A stretch of DNA of 19,913 nt from Candidatus Brocadiaceae bacterium (lineage in GTDB: Bacteria; Planctomycetota; Brocadiia; Brocadiales; Brocadiaceae): NCBI GenBank assembly GCA_024653795.1, contig JANLHY010000507.1, forward strand, positions 1 through 19,913, written 5' to 3'. The position numbers were made by a program, and so were the translations under genes. Below the pieces are notes generated by a model. The model saw only the letters and a list, made by a program, of their open reading frames with translations, was not told where the DNA came from and ran no database searches. How positions within the stretch are numbered: position 1 is the stretch's first letter; the number at the start of each line of letters is the position of its first letter. Below are positions 1 through 7,296 of the stretch, one piece after another.

Positions 1-497
1 TTTTACAAGTACTTACGGATTCTGATTACAAAAAAGAACCTTCCATTCTTCATAAACAATTGCCTTTGTTCAACTTATAACCGGACACTAGTGATATTAC
101 ATTGTTATTATGATAATGAGCAAAAATTAGACCGACTCGTTTATTAATGAGCATAAAAATATCTCGTTTGTGTTAGTCGAATAAGGTGTAAAGAATACCT
201 GATAGCTTAAAAAAACTGCTTTTTATTATAGTAAATTGTGACCAAAATATAACTGAACATAACGTAATCAATCTGCACCATTGTAGTCAAAACGTAGTCA
301 ATTCCATCGGAATTGAAAGGAATCCATAGGAATTGACAGGAAACTCCCTTGTACAGTAACTTATTCTATGATAAAATATTGAGGTCATAACAGACACAAA
401 CTCAGCTAGTCATAAAAACAAATAAAAATATACAGGGCTCTGCGATTTTAGCGTTCTCTGCGTGAGCTGAACTGTTACGTAAAAAGTTATCAAAAAA
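1..497. other. Non-coding AT-rich stretch at window edge
   Basis: I see no convincing gene here: all frames are broken by frequent stops and the base composition is strongly AT-rich. Two small structures stand out. An imperfect tandem pair of about 20 bp lies at 306-347, each copy containing GGAATTGA(A/C)AGGAA. The stretch at about 443-478 (ending in TGAGCTGAACTGTTAC) resembles sequence in the repeat cluster at 6.2-6.4 kb and probably belongs to the same dispersed repeat family. It lies downstream of the P460-type gene; no clear terminator with a T-run is visible. Confidence 0.6.
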
Positions 498-1004
498 CTA
501 CTTTATGCTGCCTGTAAATACGTAATCATTGCCCGCTACTCCCACGTGACAGTCGATACACGCATCGACTTTGCCTTCTAAGCGTGCTTCCCCATCAGGT
601 TTGTACTTTACCCAGTACCAGTCATGCCCTGCGGGATTGAATCCTCTTGCTTTATACATCACGGTGATTAAGAACAATTTTTTATCATCGGTATAGTTTT
701 CTTTGATGAGAAGTGAACCATCCAGAAACGTGCCTTTTTTATTTACAATGGTATCCAGGGCAATCTTATTTACATACAATTTAAGGATATTTCCGGGAGG
801 CATGGTACTTTCATAAAAGCCCTCTTTGTCGGGCCACGTGGGGTAGTTCTGGTATGGATTTTCAATGGTCATGTATTTCCACAAAGCCTGTGCATTTATT
901 TGGCCTTCTTTATCTAATGTTTGCTTCGCGTAACCCATCCTTACATGATTGCCATAATTGCAGTAATAGAAAAAAGTCGTTGGGTTTTGTCTTTTAAAAC
1001 CCAA
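498..1004 (-). CDS. Cytochrome P460-family c-haem protein, 5' end doubtful
   Basis: The protein (168 residues from the longest start) matches the cytochrome P460 family. That family is periplasmic, with a c-haem cross-linked to a lysine, and oxidises hydroxylamine or NO-type nitrogen compounds or acts as a haem protein of unknown function. Visible features are the YPTWPD element, the VNKIALD stretch, GSLLIKENY, the WYWVKY core and a single CIDCH haem-binding motif (CxxCH) near the C-terminus. Family members carry a signal peptide because haem c is attached outside the cytoplasm. None is encoded here: the longest frame begins at a TTG inside a palindromic repeat, and the next start (ATG at 936-938, MGYAKQ) also lacks one. 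A neighbouring frame near 955-985 reads a short hydrophobic stretch (FSITAIMAIM), compatible with a lost, frameshifted leader. It may therefore be a 5'-damaged gene. The family call is firm; activity is doubtful. Confidence 0.75.
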   Translation of the reverse strand: MGFKRQNPTTFFYYCNYGNHVRMGYAKQTLDKEGQINAQALWKYMTIENPYQNYPTWPDKEGFYESTMPPGNILKLYVNKIALDTIVNKKGTFLDGSLLIKENYTDDKKLFLITVMYKARGFNPAGHDWYWVKYKPDGEARLEGKVDACIDCHVGVAGNDYVFTGSIK

Positions 1005-1018
1005 CCTAATTTAAGACG
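979..1018. repeat. Palindromic repeat with conserved flank CCTAATTTAAGACG
   Basis: GTTGGGTTTT (979-988) and AAAACCCAAC (996-1005) form a perfect 10-bp stem with a 7-nt loop. The sequence after it, CCTAATTTAAGACG (1005-1018), recurs with one change at 11031-11044 (CCTAATTTATGACG), there also directly after a different hairpin. This points to a dispersed repeat family. It overlaps the putative TTG start of the P460-type gene. Confidence 0.6.
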
Positions 1019-1063
1019 TTCACTATAAGTAGGTTCTCGTTTAGAATGAAACGGTTGAACGCC

Positions 1064-3577
1064 TTATTCCTCGGTATCCTCTGTGGCGCTTTCTTCAGCC
1101 GCTTCTTCTTGCGTTTCTATGCCGAGTACTTCTCCACTATCCGTTTCTGCCTTTGTTTCTTCAGGAACAACGCGTGCAACGGAGACAAGCTTATCTCCCT
1201 CTTCTATAGCAAAGAGTTTGACCCCTTGTGTATTTCTACCAATGGCGCGAATGGTATTTATAGGTGTCCGGATAACCATACCTTTTGCGGTAATCATTAT
1301 CAGCTCGTCTGTATCTCGGACATCGATCAGCGCCACGACTTTCCCGTTTCTTTCGGTGGTTTTAATGTTAATGACACCCTGTCCTCCCCGATGATGAGCT
1401 GGATATTCTGAGAAATCTGTACGTTTCCCAAAACCATTCTCACAAACCGTCAGGAGGGAGGAATTTTCGTCCACAATTACCATATCCCTGACTTTGTCAT
1501 TTTCCTTGAGTTTGATGCCTTTCACTCCGTGTGTGACCCGCCCCATAGTTCTGACGTTTTCTTCAGAGAAACGCATGGCCTTTCCCTGCTCAGTGCCGAG
1601 GATGATGTCTTGTTTGCCATTTGTTAGTTTGACGCCAATCAGTTTATCCCCATCATCCAGGTTAATGGCAATAATACCACCCTTTTTGGGGTTGCCATAG
1701 GCGCTTAATACGGTCTTTTTGATGATTCCATGACTGGTAGCCATGACCAGCTGCCGTTCGTCAAAATCCCGCGCGGGAATAAGGGAGGATACGTTTTCAC
1801 CCTCCTTGAATTCCAACAGGTTAATCAGCGCTCGTCCTTTGGACGTACGTCCCATTTGCGGAATATCATAAACCTTTAGCCAGTAAACCCGCCCCTGGTC
1901 AGTAAAGAACAAGATATAATCATGGGTAGACGCCACAAAGAGATGTTCTATGAAATCCCCTTCTTTCATGTCAGCGCCGGTAACGCCCTTGCCGCCGCGA
2001 TGTTGTTTCCGGTAAGCAGTCAGAGGCAGTCGTTTAATATATCCTTCGTGGGTGATAATGACGGCCACATTTTCCTCTGCAATGAGGTCTTCTATATTAA
2101 ATTCCGTTGTCGCTGCGACAATCTCCGTGCGGCGTTTGTCACCGAAGCGTTCTTTAATTTCCACGATATCTTTTTTGATGATATTCAGCACTAACTTGTC
2201 ACTCGCCAGAATTGCCTGATATTCTTTAATCTCAGCGCATATTTTTTTGTATTCTTCCTCGATCTTTCCCTGTTCGAGTCCGGTCAACCTCTGGAGTTTC
2301 ATATCCAGGATTGCATTGGCCTGAATTTCTGAAAGAGAAAATTGGCTGATGAGTCCCTGTCGTGCAGTCTCGACCGAATCAGAATTCCTGATTAATTTGA
2401 TAATTTTATCGATATTTTGGAGAGCGATCTTCAGCCCTTCCAGAATGTGTGCCCTTGCTTGTGCCTTTTCCAGCAAATACTTAGTTCTGCGCAGGATAAT
2501 GACCTTTCGGTGCTCGATATAGTAGACCAGCATTTGCTTGAGATTCAGTGTCTCTGGCCGATTGTTGACAAGGGCAATCATGATGATACTGAAGCTGTCC
2601 TGGAGTTTTGTGTGCTTATAAAGCTGATTTAAAACAACTTCTTCATCCTCCCCCTTCTTCAAATCGATGACCAGACGGCTCCCTTCCCGATCACTTTCAT
2701 TGCGGATATCAGAAATGCCTTTGAGTTGTTCTCCCCGTACCAATTCGGCAATACGTTCCAGGATATTATCCCTATTAAGCTGATAGGGTATCTCCGTCAC
2801 GACGATACTCTTTTTCCCACTATTAGAAGTTTCCACATGTGCCCGTGCACGCACCGTAATCGTTCCGCGACCTGTCCGGTACCCTTCTTTGATTCCTTCC
2901 GTACCGCAGATTAACGCCCCGGTGGGGAAATCAGGGCCTTTGATGACCTGCATTAAGTCGTCAATGGTTACATCAGGGTTATCAATAACAAGGGTAATGC
3001 CGTCACAAATTTCGTTGACATTATGCGGAGGAATACTCGTAGCCATGCCGACTGCAATACCAGAACAACCATTACAAAGTAGATTTGGGAATTTCGAGGG
3101 AAGGACTTTGGGCTCCGTTCGTGTGTCGTCGTAATTGGGTACATAATCAACGGTTTCCCTCTCCAGATCTTCCATGATGGTCATGGCAACTTCCGTCATG
3201 CGGGCTTCTGTGTAACGCATGGCTGCTGGCGGGTCTCCATCGATAGAGCCGAAATTTCCCTGGCCTTTTACGAGGGGATATCGGTAGTTAAAATCCTGTG
3301 CCATACGGACGAGGGTAGGATAAACCACCTGCTCGCCGTGTGGATGGTAGTTACCGGTTGTGTCACCGGCAATCTTGGCACATTTCCTGAATTTAGAGCG
3401 AGGGCCTAAGCCGAGGTCATTCATGGCAACAAGGATGCGTCTCTGCGATGGCTTTAGTCCGTCCCTTACATCCGGAAGCGCCCGGCTCATGATGACGCTC
3501 ATGGCATAACTCAGATACGAATCCTTCATCTCTTCTTCGATGAACAACTCTTTTATGTTTTCTCTTCTTTCTACCAT
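1064..3577 (-). CDS. gyrA: DNA gyrase subunit A
   Basis: Subunit A of DNA gyrase, the ATP-driven type IIA topoisomerase that introduces negative supercoils; it forms the cleavage-religation core with GyrB. The protein has 837 residues, normal for the family. The breakage-reunion domain is at the N-terminus, with the catalytic tyrosine in AAMRYTEAR at residue 122, the same number as in E. coli. The coiled-coil region lies around 365-480 and the C-terminal DNA-wrapping beta-pinwheel from about 500. The GyrA box QHRGGKG (525-531) favours GyrA over ParC, and a second HHRGGQG occurs in a later blade. The tail (about 806-837) is very acidic. In the quinolone-determining region (GEQVVYP, 81-87), Gln occupies position 83 and Pro position 87, where sensitive enzymes usually have Ser/Ala and Asp. 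A GAGGT ribosome-binding site precedes the ATG. gyrB is not in the window. Confidence 0.97.
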   Translation of the reverse strand: MVERRENIKELFIEEEMKDSYLSYAMSVIMSRALPDVRDGLKPSQRRILVAMNDLGLGPRSKFRKCAKIAGDTTGNYHPHGEQVVYPTLVRMAQDFNYRYPLVKGQGNFGSIDGDPPAAMRYTEARMTEVAMTIMEDLERETVDYVPNYDDTRTEPKVLPSKFPNLLCNGCSGIAVGMATSIPPHNVNEICDGITLVIDNPDVTIDDLMQVIKGPDFPTGALICGTEGIKEGYRTGRGTITVRARAHVETSNSGKKSIVVTEIPYQLNRDNILERIAELVRGEQLKGISDIRNESDREGSRLVIDLKKGEDEEVVLNQLYKHTKLQDSFSIIMIALVNNRPETLNLKQMLVYYIEHRKVIILRRTKYLLEKAQARAHILEGLKIALQNIDKIIKLIRNSDSVETARQGLISQFSLSEIQANAILDMKLQRLTGLEQGKIEEEYKKICAEIKEYQAILASDKLVLNIIKKDIVEIKERFGDKRRTEIVAATTEFNIEDLIAEENVAVIITHEGYIKRLPLTAYRKQHRGGKGVTGADMKEGDFIEHLFVASTHDYILFFTDQGRVYWLKVYDIPQMGRTSKGRALINLLEFKEGENVSSLIPARDFDERQLVMATSHGIIKKTVLSAYGNPKKGGIIAINLDDGDKLIGVKLTNGKQDIILGTEQGKAMRFSEENVRTMGRVTHGVKGIKLKENDKVRDMVIVDENSSLLTVCENGFGKRTDFSEYPAHHRGGQGVINIKTTERNGKVVALIDVRDTDELIMITAKGMVIRTPINTIRAIGRNTQGVKLFAIEEGDKLVSVARVVPEETKAETDSGEVLGIETQEEAAEESATEDTEE

Positions 3578-3637
3578 GTATAATTACCTCGGATATCTCA
3601 AAATTTCTCCTGTATTACCATATCGAAATTGTTACTT

Positions 3638-4078
3638 TTATTCTAATTGTTTGATATCGCTCAAATCTTTTGGTCGGCGAGCGGCTTTCTTGTTTTTGAT
3701 TAATTGTTTTTTCCCAATAAAATAAACAGGAATCTTAGATTCGTCCACGAAACCTCTTGTTTTATTTTTCCATACTTCATTCCAAGTTACCCCAGAAATA
3801 GAGGCTAGTATATCTATTCTTATCGGGGCGTAACCCAGCCTAATCATCTCACGGCCAGCAAAAAAATTATTCCAGTTAACCACTGAAGCATCAAATCCAA
3901 AGTCAGATAGAACTCTTACCATTTTAGCAGTATTACCAGTTGTGGCTTCTACAAAAATATCCAAGTCGTTAGTGTAACGAGGTTCCGTATAACATCCTAA
4001 AGCATAAGCGCCTACTATTACATATTTAACTTTGTGGCAATTTAACAATTTTAAGAACTCTTTGAAGTTTTTGTCCAC
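3638..4078 (-). CDS. Nucleotidyltransferase-fold protein (MNT/DUF6036-like)
   Basis: A 146-residue protein with the signature of small nucleotidyltransferase-fold proteins: VIVGAYALG followed by a TNDLDIFVE element, the hG-x-(A)...D-x-D arrangement that holds the catalytic metal. Relatives include minimal nucleotidyltransferases, AbiEii-type toxins and the DUF6036 group; several act as halves of toxin-antitoxin pairs. The substrate cannot be told from sequence. The start is GTG at 4076-4078, preceded by AAGGGATAAA as a plausible ribosome-binding site. It lies inside the end of the upstream 76-codon gene, a 53-nt overlap in a different frame, so the two are probably translationally coupled. 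It is followed 60 bp later by gyrA on the same strand. Confidence 0.75.
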   Translation of the reverse strand: MDKNFKEFLKLLNCHKVKYVIVGAYALGCYTEPRYTNDLDIFVEATTGNTAKMVRVLSDFGFDASVVNWNNFFAGREMIRLGYAPIRIDILASISGVTWNEVWKNKTRGFVDESKIPVYFIGKKQLIKNKKAARRPKDLSDIKQLE

Positions 4079-4256
4079 GGGGGTTTATCCCTTTAAATAA
4101 ACAATAATTTAACCATAATTGTTTACGCGCTTCTACTCTTTCCTCCATAGATGCGGAAGCCCAATATTTTTTATCATCTGCATCCATTTCTTTAAAACTT
4201 TTGTATAACTTTAAGAATTTTTTTCTCTTACGATTCATCTTTTGAATTTCTGGCAT
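4026..4256 (-). CDS. Small basic protein of unknown function, partner of nucleotidyltransferase
   Basis: A 76-residue protein that I do not recognise. It is rich in Lys and Arg, apparently mostly helical, with a basic N-terminus (NRKRKKFLKLYKSF), an acidic DADD segment, and a WLNYCLFKGI segment near the C-terminus. Its 3' end overlaps the start of the nucleotidyltransferase gene by 53 nt in another frame, and the MBL-fold gene ends 15 bp upstream of it. The tight overlap suggests that the two products are made together and may work together, for example as a two-component toxin-antitoxin or accessory pair, but there is no motif to prove this. Confidence 0.6.
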   Translation of the reverse strand: MPEIQKMNRKRKKFLKLYKSFKEMDADDKKYWASASMEERVEARKQLWLNYCLFKGINPRGQKLQRVLKIVKLPQS

Positions 4257-4271
4257 TTTATATCATTAAAA

Positions 4272-4931
4272 TTAAGTGGTAACAAATGGATTATATTTTT
4301 TTTCTTCTGCAATGGTTGTTGATGGACCGTGACCGGGATACACGATGGTCTTTTCGTCCAGCACAAATAATCGTTCCTTAATAGCCCGGATTAACTTTTT
4401 CTCACTGCAACCGGGAAAGTCCGTCCGCCCAATACCTTCCTTGAAAAGGGTATCTCCTGAAAATAAAACAGGAGGCTGTCCATTTTCCTGATTTTTACTG
4501 TATAGACATATTCCACCGGGGGTGTGTCCGGGTGTGTGGATTACCTCAAACGTATACCCATCTATAGTAACCGTGTCGCCATCCTTGAGTAATCGGTCGG
4601 CCGAGGGGGATCGCACTGTTATGCCCCCATAGAAGGCAGCAAGAATGGAGAGGTTTTTTGCTGGATAGGGCAGCATGTCCTGGTCTTCTTCATGCACACA
4701 GAGCTGGATGTCCGGGAAAGCCACTTTTAGCCGGCCATTGGCGCCGATATGATCGCCATGTCCATGGGTGATCACAATGAATTTGGGAATCAGATGTTTA
4801 TCTTTTATAAAGGCGATAATGGTTTCTGCGTCTGCGCCCGGGTCGATAATCATTGCCTCCGCAGAAACATTTCCCGTAACAATATAACAACATACCTGCA
4901 AAGGCCCTACATTTATCTTTTGGATACGCAT
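4272..4931 (-). CDS. MBL-fold metallo-hydrolase, glyoxalase II-like
   Basis: A complete 219-residue metallo-beta-lactamase-fold hydrolase of the glyoxalase II-like group, which typically hydrolyses thioesters such as S-lactoylglutathione or related substrates with a dinuclear metal centre in the cytoplasm. The metal ligands are all present: THGHGDH (H56, H58, D60, H61), the His of HTPGHTPGG (H136), the bridging Asp in FSGDTLF (D160) and the His of YPGHGP (H201). The usual first motif THxHxDH is kept. There is no signal peptide and no long C-terminal glyoxalase II domain, so the precise substrate is open. It lies 10 bp after the NDK-like gene and 15 bp before the small-protein gene, in a probable operon. 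Confidence 0.88.
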   Translation of the reverse strand: MRIQKINVGPLQVCCYIVTGNVSAEAMIIDPGADAETIIAFIKDKHLIPKFIVITHGHGDHIGANGRLKVAFPDIQLCVHEEDQDMLPYPAKNLSILAAFYGGITVRSPSADRLLKDGDTVTIDGYTFEVIHTPGHTPGGICLYSKNQENGQPPVLFSGDTLFKEGIGRTDFPGCSEKKLIRAIKERLFVLDEKTIVYPGHGPSTTIAEEKKYNPFVTT

Positions 4932-4941
4932 GCCTCACTTT

Positions 4942-6132
4942 CTACCTTTTCTTTAAGTAATCTTCGATCAAATCCTTTAGTTCGCAGGGGCCTTTATTAT
5001 CCAACAGTCCGATAATCTTTCGTTCTCTTTCCGCATTCTCTACTGCATCAGAGGCGTGTGCGGCATTCTTCATGATGTCTTCTCCATAAATCCTGCGAAC
5101 TTTGCCAGGCTCACCTTTTTTCGAGTCGGTTGGTCCCAGGATATTTCTGATTTTGTTAATTGCATCTGGTCCACGATACAACAGGGCAAGGCAGCGCGCA
5201 GTGCCAGGCTTCTTCTTGTCTGCGGCTGAAGCTTTAGCGGGGTCTAGTCCTGTCATATACTGTATGATCTTATTAAATTCATGCCGTGCATTTATATCTT
5301 TTAGTTGGTCTGACAGTTGTTCTGCATGGGTATTAATGATTGCGCCTGGAACTTCGAATGAAAATGTAGATTTAAAGGTTTCTTTGAGTTTGTCGGCAAT
5401 CTTTTCCGGCTTGGGCTTTAATTTTTCCCGAAAGATATTTATTAATGGGCCATAAAACTCTTCAGCCTGGGCAATGCTCATCCTCAGGAGCTTTAATCCA
5501 ACAATATACAGGCCGGTTCTTGAAAACATATCGATGATATTTCCCGGCAACGGACTTTGTTCTTCAAAGGGTTTCAGGATAACTAACGTAGTTTCAGCCT
5601 TGACCCCTTCGGGAAACTTAACAATATCTTCCAGAACGCCCCCGTCTTTTGGTAAATATTCAGCGAATAAGGCAAGTTGTTTGTTGTTGGTTACAGTATC
5701 CGCCGAGGAAACCACAGACGGTTCAAAATATTCGACTTTGCCGTCAGAACTTTCTACAAAATCTCCAAAACTCCCACGAATGGTATGTCCCAGGAAACTG
5801 GTAATAGGCCCAATAACATCGTCCTTTAACTTTTCGATAGCGTGAGGTCCTTTAAAGAAAAGCAGTACCGTTCGGTTGGTGATCCCAAATTTATTTTGCT
5901 TGCGAAAGTTGGTATTGATGTAGTTAATCATAACCTTTTTCCAGGCAGGTTTTATATCCTGTTCTTCGATGGTTGCACAATATTTATCGACAAAGGAATC
6001 GCTCGGCGCAAACATGGTTGCTCCGATAATTTCAAGATTCGTCAATGAAAGCAACCGTCCCAGGATACCACCGGTACGGCTCTTTAAAAGGCTGTAAGGA
6101 GTAATCAATGCGTAAGTCAGTTCATCTGCCAT
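4942..6132 (-). CDS. Tandem nucleoside diphosphate kinase-like protein
   Basis: The 396-residue protein contains two nucleoside diphosphate kinase (NDK) folds in a row; ordinary NDK has about 140-150 residues. Domain 1 (about 5-160) keeps the fold outline (ALITPYSLLKS, TVLLFFKGPHAI, HTIRGSFGDF) but lacks the phosphate-binding Lys of the KP motif, and the position of the phosphorylated His aligns with Ser142 (SVVSSAD). Domain 2 (about 180-375) keeps TLVILKP, the ARCLALLYRGPDA segment and the active-site motif NAAHASDAVENAERE, with His359 as the expected phospho-histidine. It also carries an insertion of about 70 residues (about 230-310) between the two parts of the fold. It may therefore have one live and one dead domain, perhaps a regulated or structural NDK. 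NDK transfers gamma-phosphate between nucleoside triphosphates and diphosphates. No strong ribosome-binding site precedes the ATG. It probably leads the minus-strand operon with the MBL hydrolase. Confidence 0.8.
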   Translation of the reverse strand: MADELTYALITPYSLLKSRTGGILGRLLSLTNLEIIGATMFAPSDSFVDKYCATIEEQDIKPAWKKVMINYINTNFRKQNKFGITNRTVLLFFKGPHAIEKLKDDVIGPITSFLGHTIRGSFGDFVESSDGKVEYFEPSVVSSADTVTNNKQLALFAEYLPKDGGVLEDIVKFPEGVKAETTLVILKPFEEQSPLPGNIIDMFSRTGLYIVGLKLLRMSIAQAEEFYGPLINIFREKLKPKPEKIADKLKETFKSTFSFEVPGAIINTHAEQLSDQLKDINARHEFNKIIQYMTGLDPAKASAADKKKPGTARCLALLYRGPDAINKIRNILGPTDSKKGEPGKVRRIYGEDIMKNAAHASDAVENAERERKIIGLLDNKGPCELKDLIEDYLKKR

Positions 6133-6186
6133 AAGTTTGTTTATCTTCGAAAATCAGAGTAAGGTAATGATCAGGTAAATATTCGG

Positions 6187-6446
6187 CCACCAAGGCGCAA
6201 AGGCACAAAGAAAAATGTAATAGTTCACCGCGGAGGACACAGAGTTGGGGTTGTCTAAAAAGTCCTTAAACCATACGACAGGTAGGGGCTGAAGATTTTC
6301 AGCCCCTACGTATGGTACGTTTATAAGACTTTTTGGACAGCCCCTATGCGATCTCCGCATTCTCAATGGTGAGATGAACTGTAACCATCTTCTATTCAGG
6401 CTGTAATCTTGTTATTCCTTTGTGACTTAGTGTCTTTGTGGCTAAT
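6187..6446. repeat. Nested inverted-repeat cluster with MITE-like 98-bp core
   Basis: The core at 6247-6344 is a long imperfect hairpin. Its outer 18-bp arms (GGGGTTGTCTAAAAAGTC and GACTTTTTGGACAGCCCC) pair at 16 of 18 positions, CCATACG pairs with CGTATGG, and the centre is a perfect 12-bp stem GTAGGGGCTGAA / TTCAGCCCCTAC with a 4-nt loop (6282-6309). Outside the core, about 6213-6240 and 6352-6384 are again inverted copies of one another (TAGTTCACCGCGGAGGACAC against the complement of TCCGCATT...GATGAACTGTAAC). Further out, ccaccaaggcgcaaaggcac (6187-) and ctttgtgacttagtgtcttt (6419-) are inverted. No transposase is visible. It could be a non-autonomous element or nested dispersed repeats. 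Confidence 0.65.
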
Positions 6447-6834
6447 AATAAAAATAAAATTTTAGCACAATAAATTAGGCAGGTCAAATACTTTTAAGCT
6501 GATAAAAAAATTTGGAACCACAGAGGGCACCGAGATACTGTCCCTCGACACGATTGTGTGGGGATGTTCAAGGGAATTTTCTTCATATAAGTCGTAAAGC
6601 GGTTACGGTAAAGAGGCCCGTTTCGTGATACGTCATTCGGAAATCGGAAAGTTGAACCGATAGACGCTTGACGAACTGCGATACGTATCTCGTATCCGTT
6701 TCCTTAAATACCTTTGACAAAAAATCGTAAATATTTTTGACGATTTTCTACCATATGTGGATACTCGTGGTATGAAATCTATGCAAACAGCAAAACCTGT
6801 CTCCAACAGGTACACGATCAGGAATTTCAATCTG
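6447..6834. other. Non-coding stretch without a supported gene
   Basis: I see no gene I can support. A stop-free frame of about 65 codons on the minus strand (6633-6830) has no recognisable motif, no good ribosome-binding site and an unusual composition. A short ACCTGT/ACAGGT hairpin lies near 6796-6811. The CACAGAGGGCACCGAG segment near 6519 resembles the repeats at 6.2 kb. Confidence 0.5.
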
Positions 6835-6862
6835 GTAGGGACAATTCATGAATTGCCCCTAC
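6835..6862. repeat. 28-bp palindrome of the GTAGGGG...CCCCTAC type
   Basis: GTAGGGACAATTCA and TGAATTGCCCCTAC form a 14-bp inverted repeat with one mismatch and no loop. It has the same 28-bp length and the same end sequences as the core palindrome at 6282-6309, so the two are likely copies of one dispersed palindromic family with variable centres. Half of the motif (GTAGGGGC) is also seen at about 16282. Confidence 0.6.
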
Positions 6863-6886
6863 ATGCAAATAAAATAGTCGCTGAAG

Positions 6887-6953
6887 GCCTAACTTAGGGA
6901 ATCTGTGACAGATATGCAGGAAGCAAGGGGGCAGCCTCAACGAGGTGTTAGGC
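6887..6953 (-). other. attC-like site at the 3' end of the HicB gene (degenerate)
   Basis: On the minus strand the site opens with GCCTAAC, which fits the integron core RYYYAAC, and closes 67 bp later with its perfect complement GTTAGGC (GTTRRRY). The TAA stop of the HicB gene sits inside the first core, exactly as in the attC at 7768-7835. The sequence after the first core (ACCTCGTTGAGGC) resembles an attC L box. The expected complementary inner box near the second core is missing; instead there is a small ATCTGT/ACAGAT palindrome. It may be a rearranged or decayed attC, and chance is not excluded. Confidence 0.4.
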
Positions 6954-7187
6954 AATTTTCAACATCTTGTTGGCATAGTCTTTTCCTGCTGTTGGGGGAG
7001 GTAACGGTTTTCCATCTTTTTTATAAAGCTCAATTGTTTCTTCAACTATTTCACATAGTTCTGCGAATACCTCTTTTTCATTGTTACCATGACAACCTCC
7101 GTAAAACAGGCACGGGCAACTGCCAACATAGCATTGATCTTCATCAGACCACTCAACTATTTTCACATAGTGCATACTGTCTTTCAT
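6948..7187 (-). CDS. HicB-like antitoxin without a HicA partner
   Basis: About 79 residues, matching the HicB/UPF0150 fold: YVKIVEWSDEDQCYVGSCPCL near the start (strand with an acidic turn), the GGCHGNNEKEVFAELCEIVEETIELY helix region, and the proline-rich DGKPLPPP close typical of this group. HicB proteins neutralise the mRNA-cleaving HicA toxin and can repress their own promoter. No HicA-like gene, recognisable by a short dsRBD-like protein with a G-S-H-H motif, is seen nearby, and no C-terminal DNA-binding domain is present, so this is an orphan. I prefer the ATG at 7185-7187: AGGA lies 6 nt upstream, and earlier in-frame starts fall inside the promoter at 7210-7238. The stop codon lies inside an attC-like core, which suggests a gene cassette carrying its own promoter. 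Confidence 0.75.
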   Translation of the reverse strand: MKDSMHYVKIVEWSDEDQCYVGSCPCLFYGGCHGNNEKEVFAELCEIVEETIELYKKDGKPLPPPTAGKDYANKMLKIA

Positions 7188-7207
7188 CTTCATTCCTATA
7201 ATTATCA

Positions 7208-7261
7208 GCATACTATCGTATGAGATGGTGGGTGTCAAGCAAAACGCGATAGAGTTATGCC
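7208..7261. repeat. Inverted repeat framing the hicB promoter
   Basis: GCATACTATCG (7208-7218) and CGATAGAGTTATGC (7248-7261) are inverted copies that differ only by three extra bases in the second. The -10 box of the hicB promoter lies within the left arm, so the pair could be an operator bound by HicB. Alternatively it could be a degenerate recombination site: the right arm read on the minus strand starts GCATAAC, resembling an integron core. Confidence 0.4.
7210..7238 (-). promoter_or_regulatory. Sigma-70-type promoter of the hicB-like gene
   Basis: On the minus strand, a perfect -35 TTGACA (7233-7238) and the -10 TAGTAT (7210-7215) are separated by exactly 17 bp. Transcription would start near 7203, about 16 nt before the chosen ATG at 7187. 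The promoter overlaps upstream in-frame ATG codons, which argues against those as starts. Confidence 0.7.
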
Positions 7262-7296
7262 GGAAACTCCTTTATTTCCTTCCTTAAAAAGAAACA

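Noticed and set aside
306..347. Tandem GGAATTGA-type units as CRISPR or origin iterons
   Set aside because: Only two imperfect copies with no spacers, no cas genes and no replication gene nearby.
1046..1411. A 121-codon plus-strand frame opposite the gyrA 3' end
   Set aside because: It overlaps the strongly conserved gyrA coding strand and lacks any family resemblance.
6633..6830. A 65-codon open frame on the minus strand with a hydrophobic N-terminus
   Set aside because: No recognisable motif, no ribosome-binding site, runs through repeat-like sequence and ends in a basic Ser/Tyr-rich stretch unlike a folded protein.
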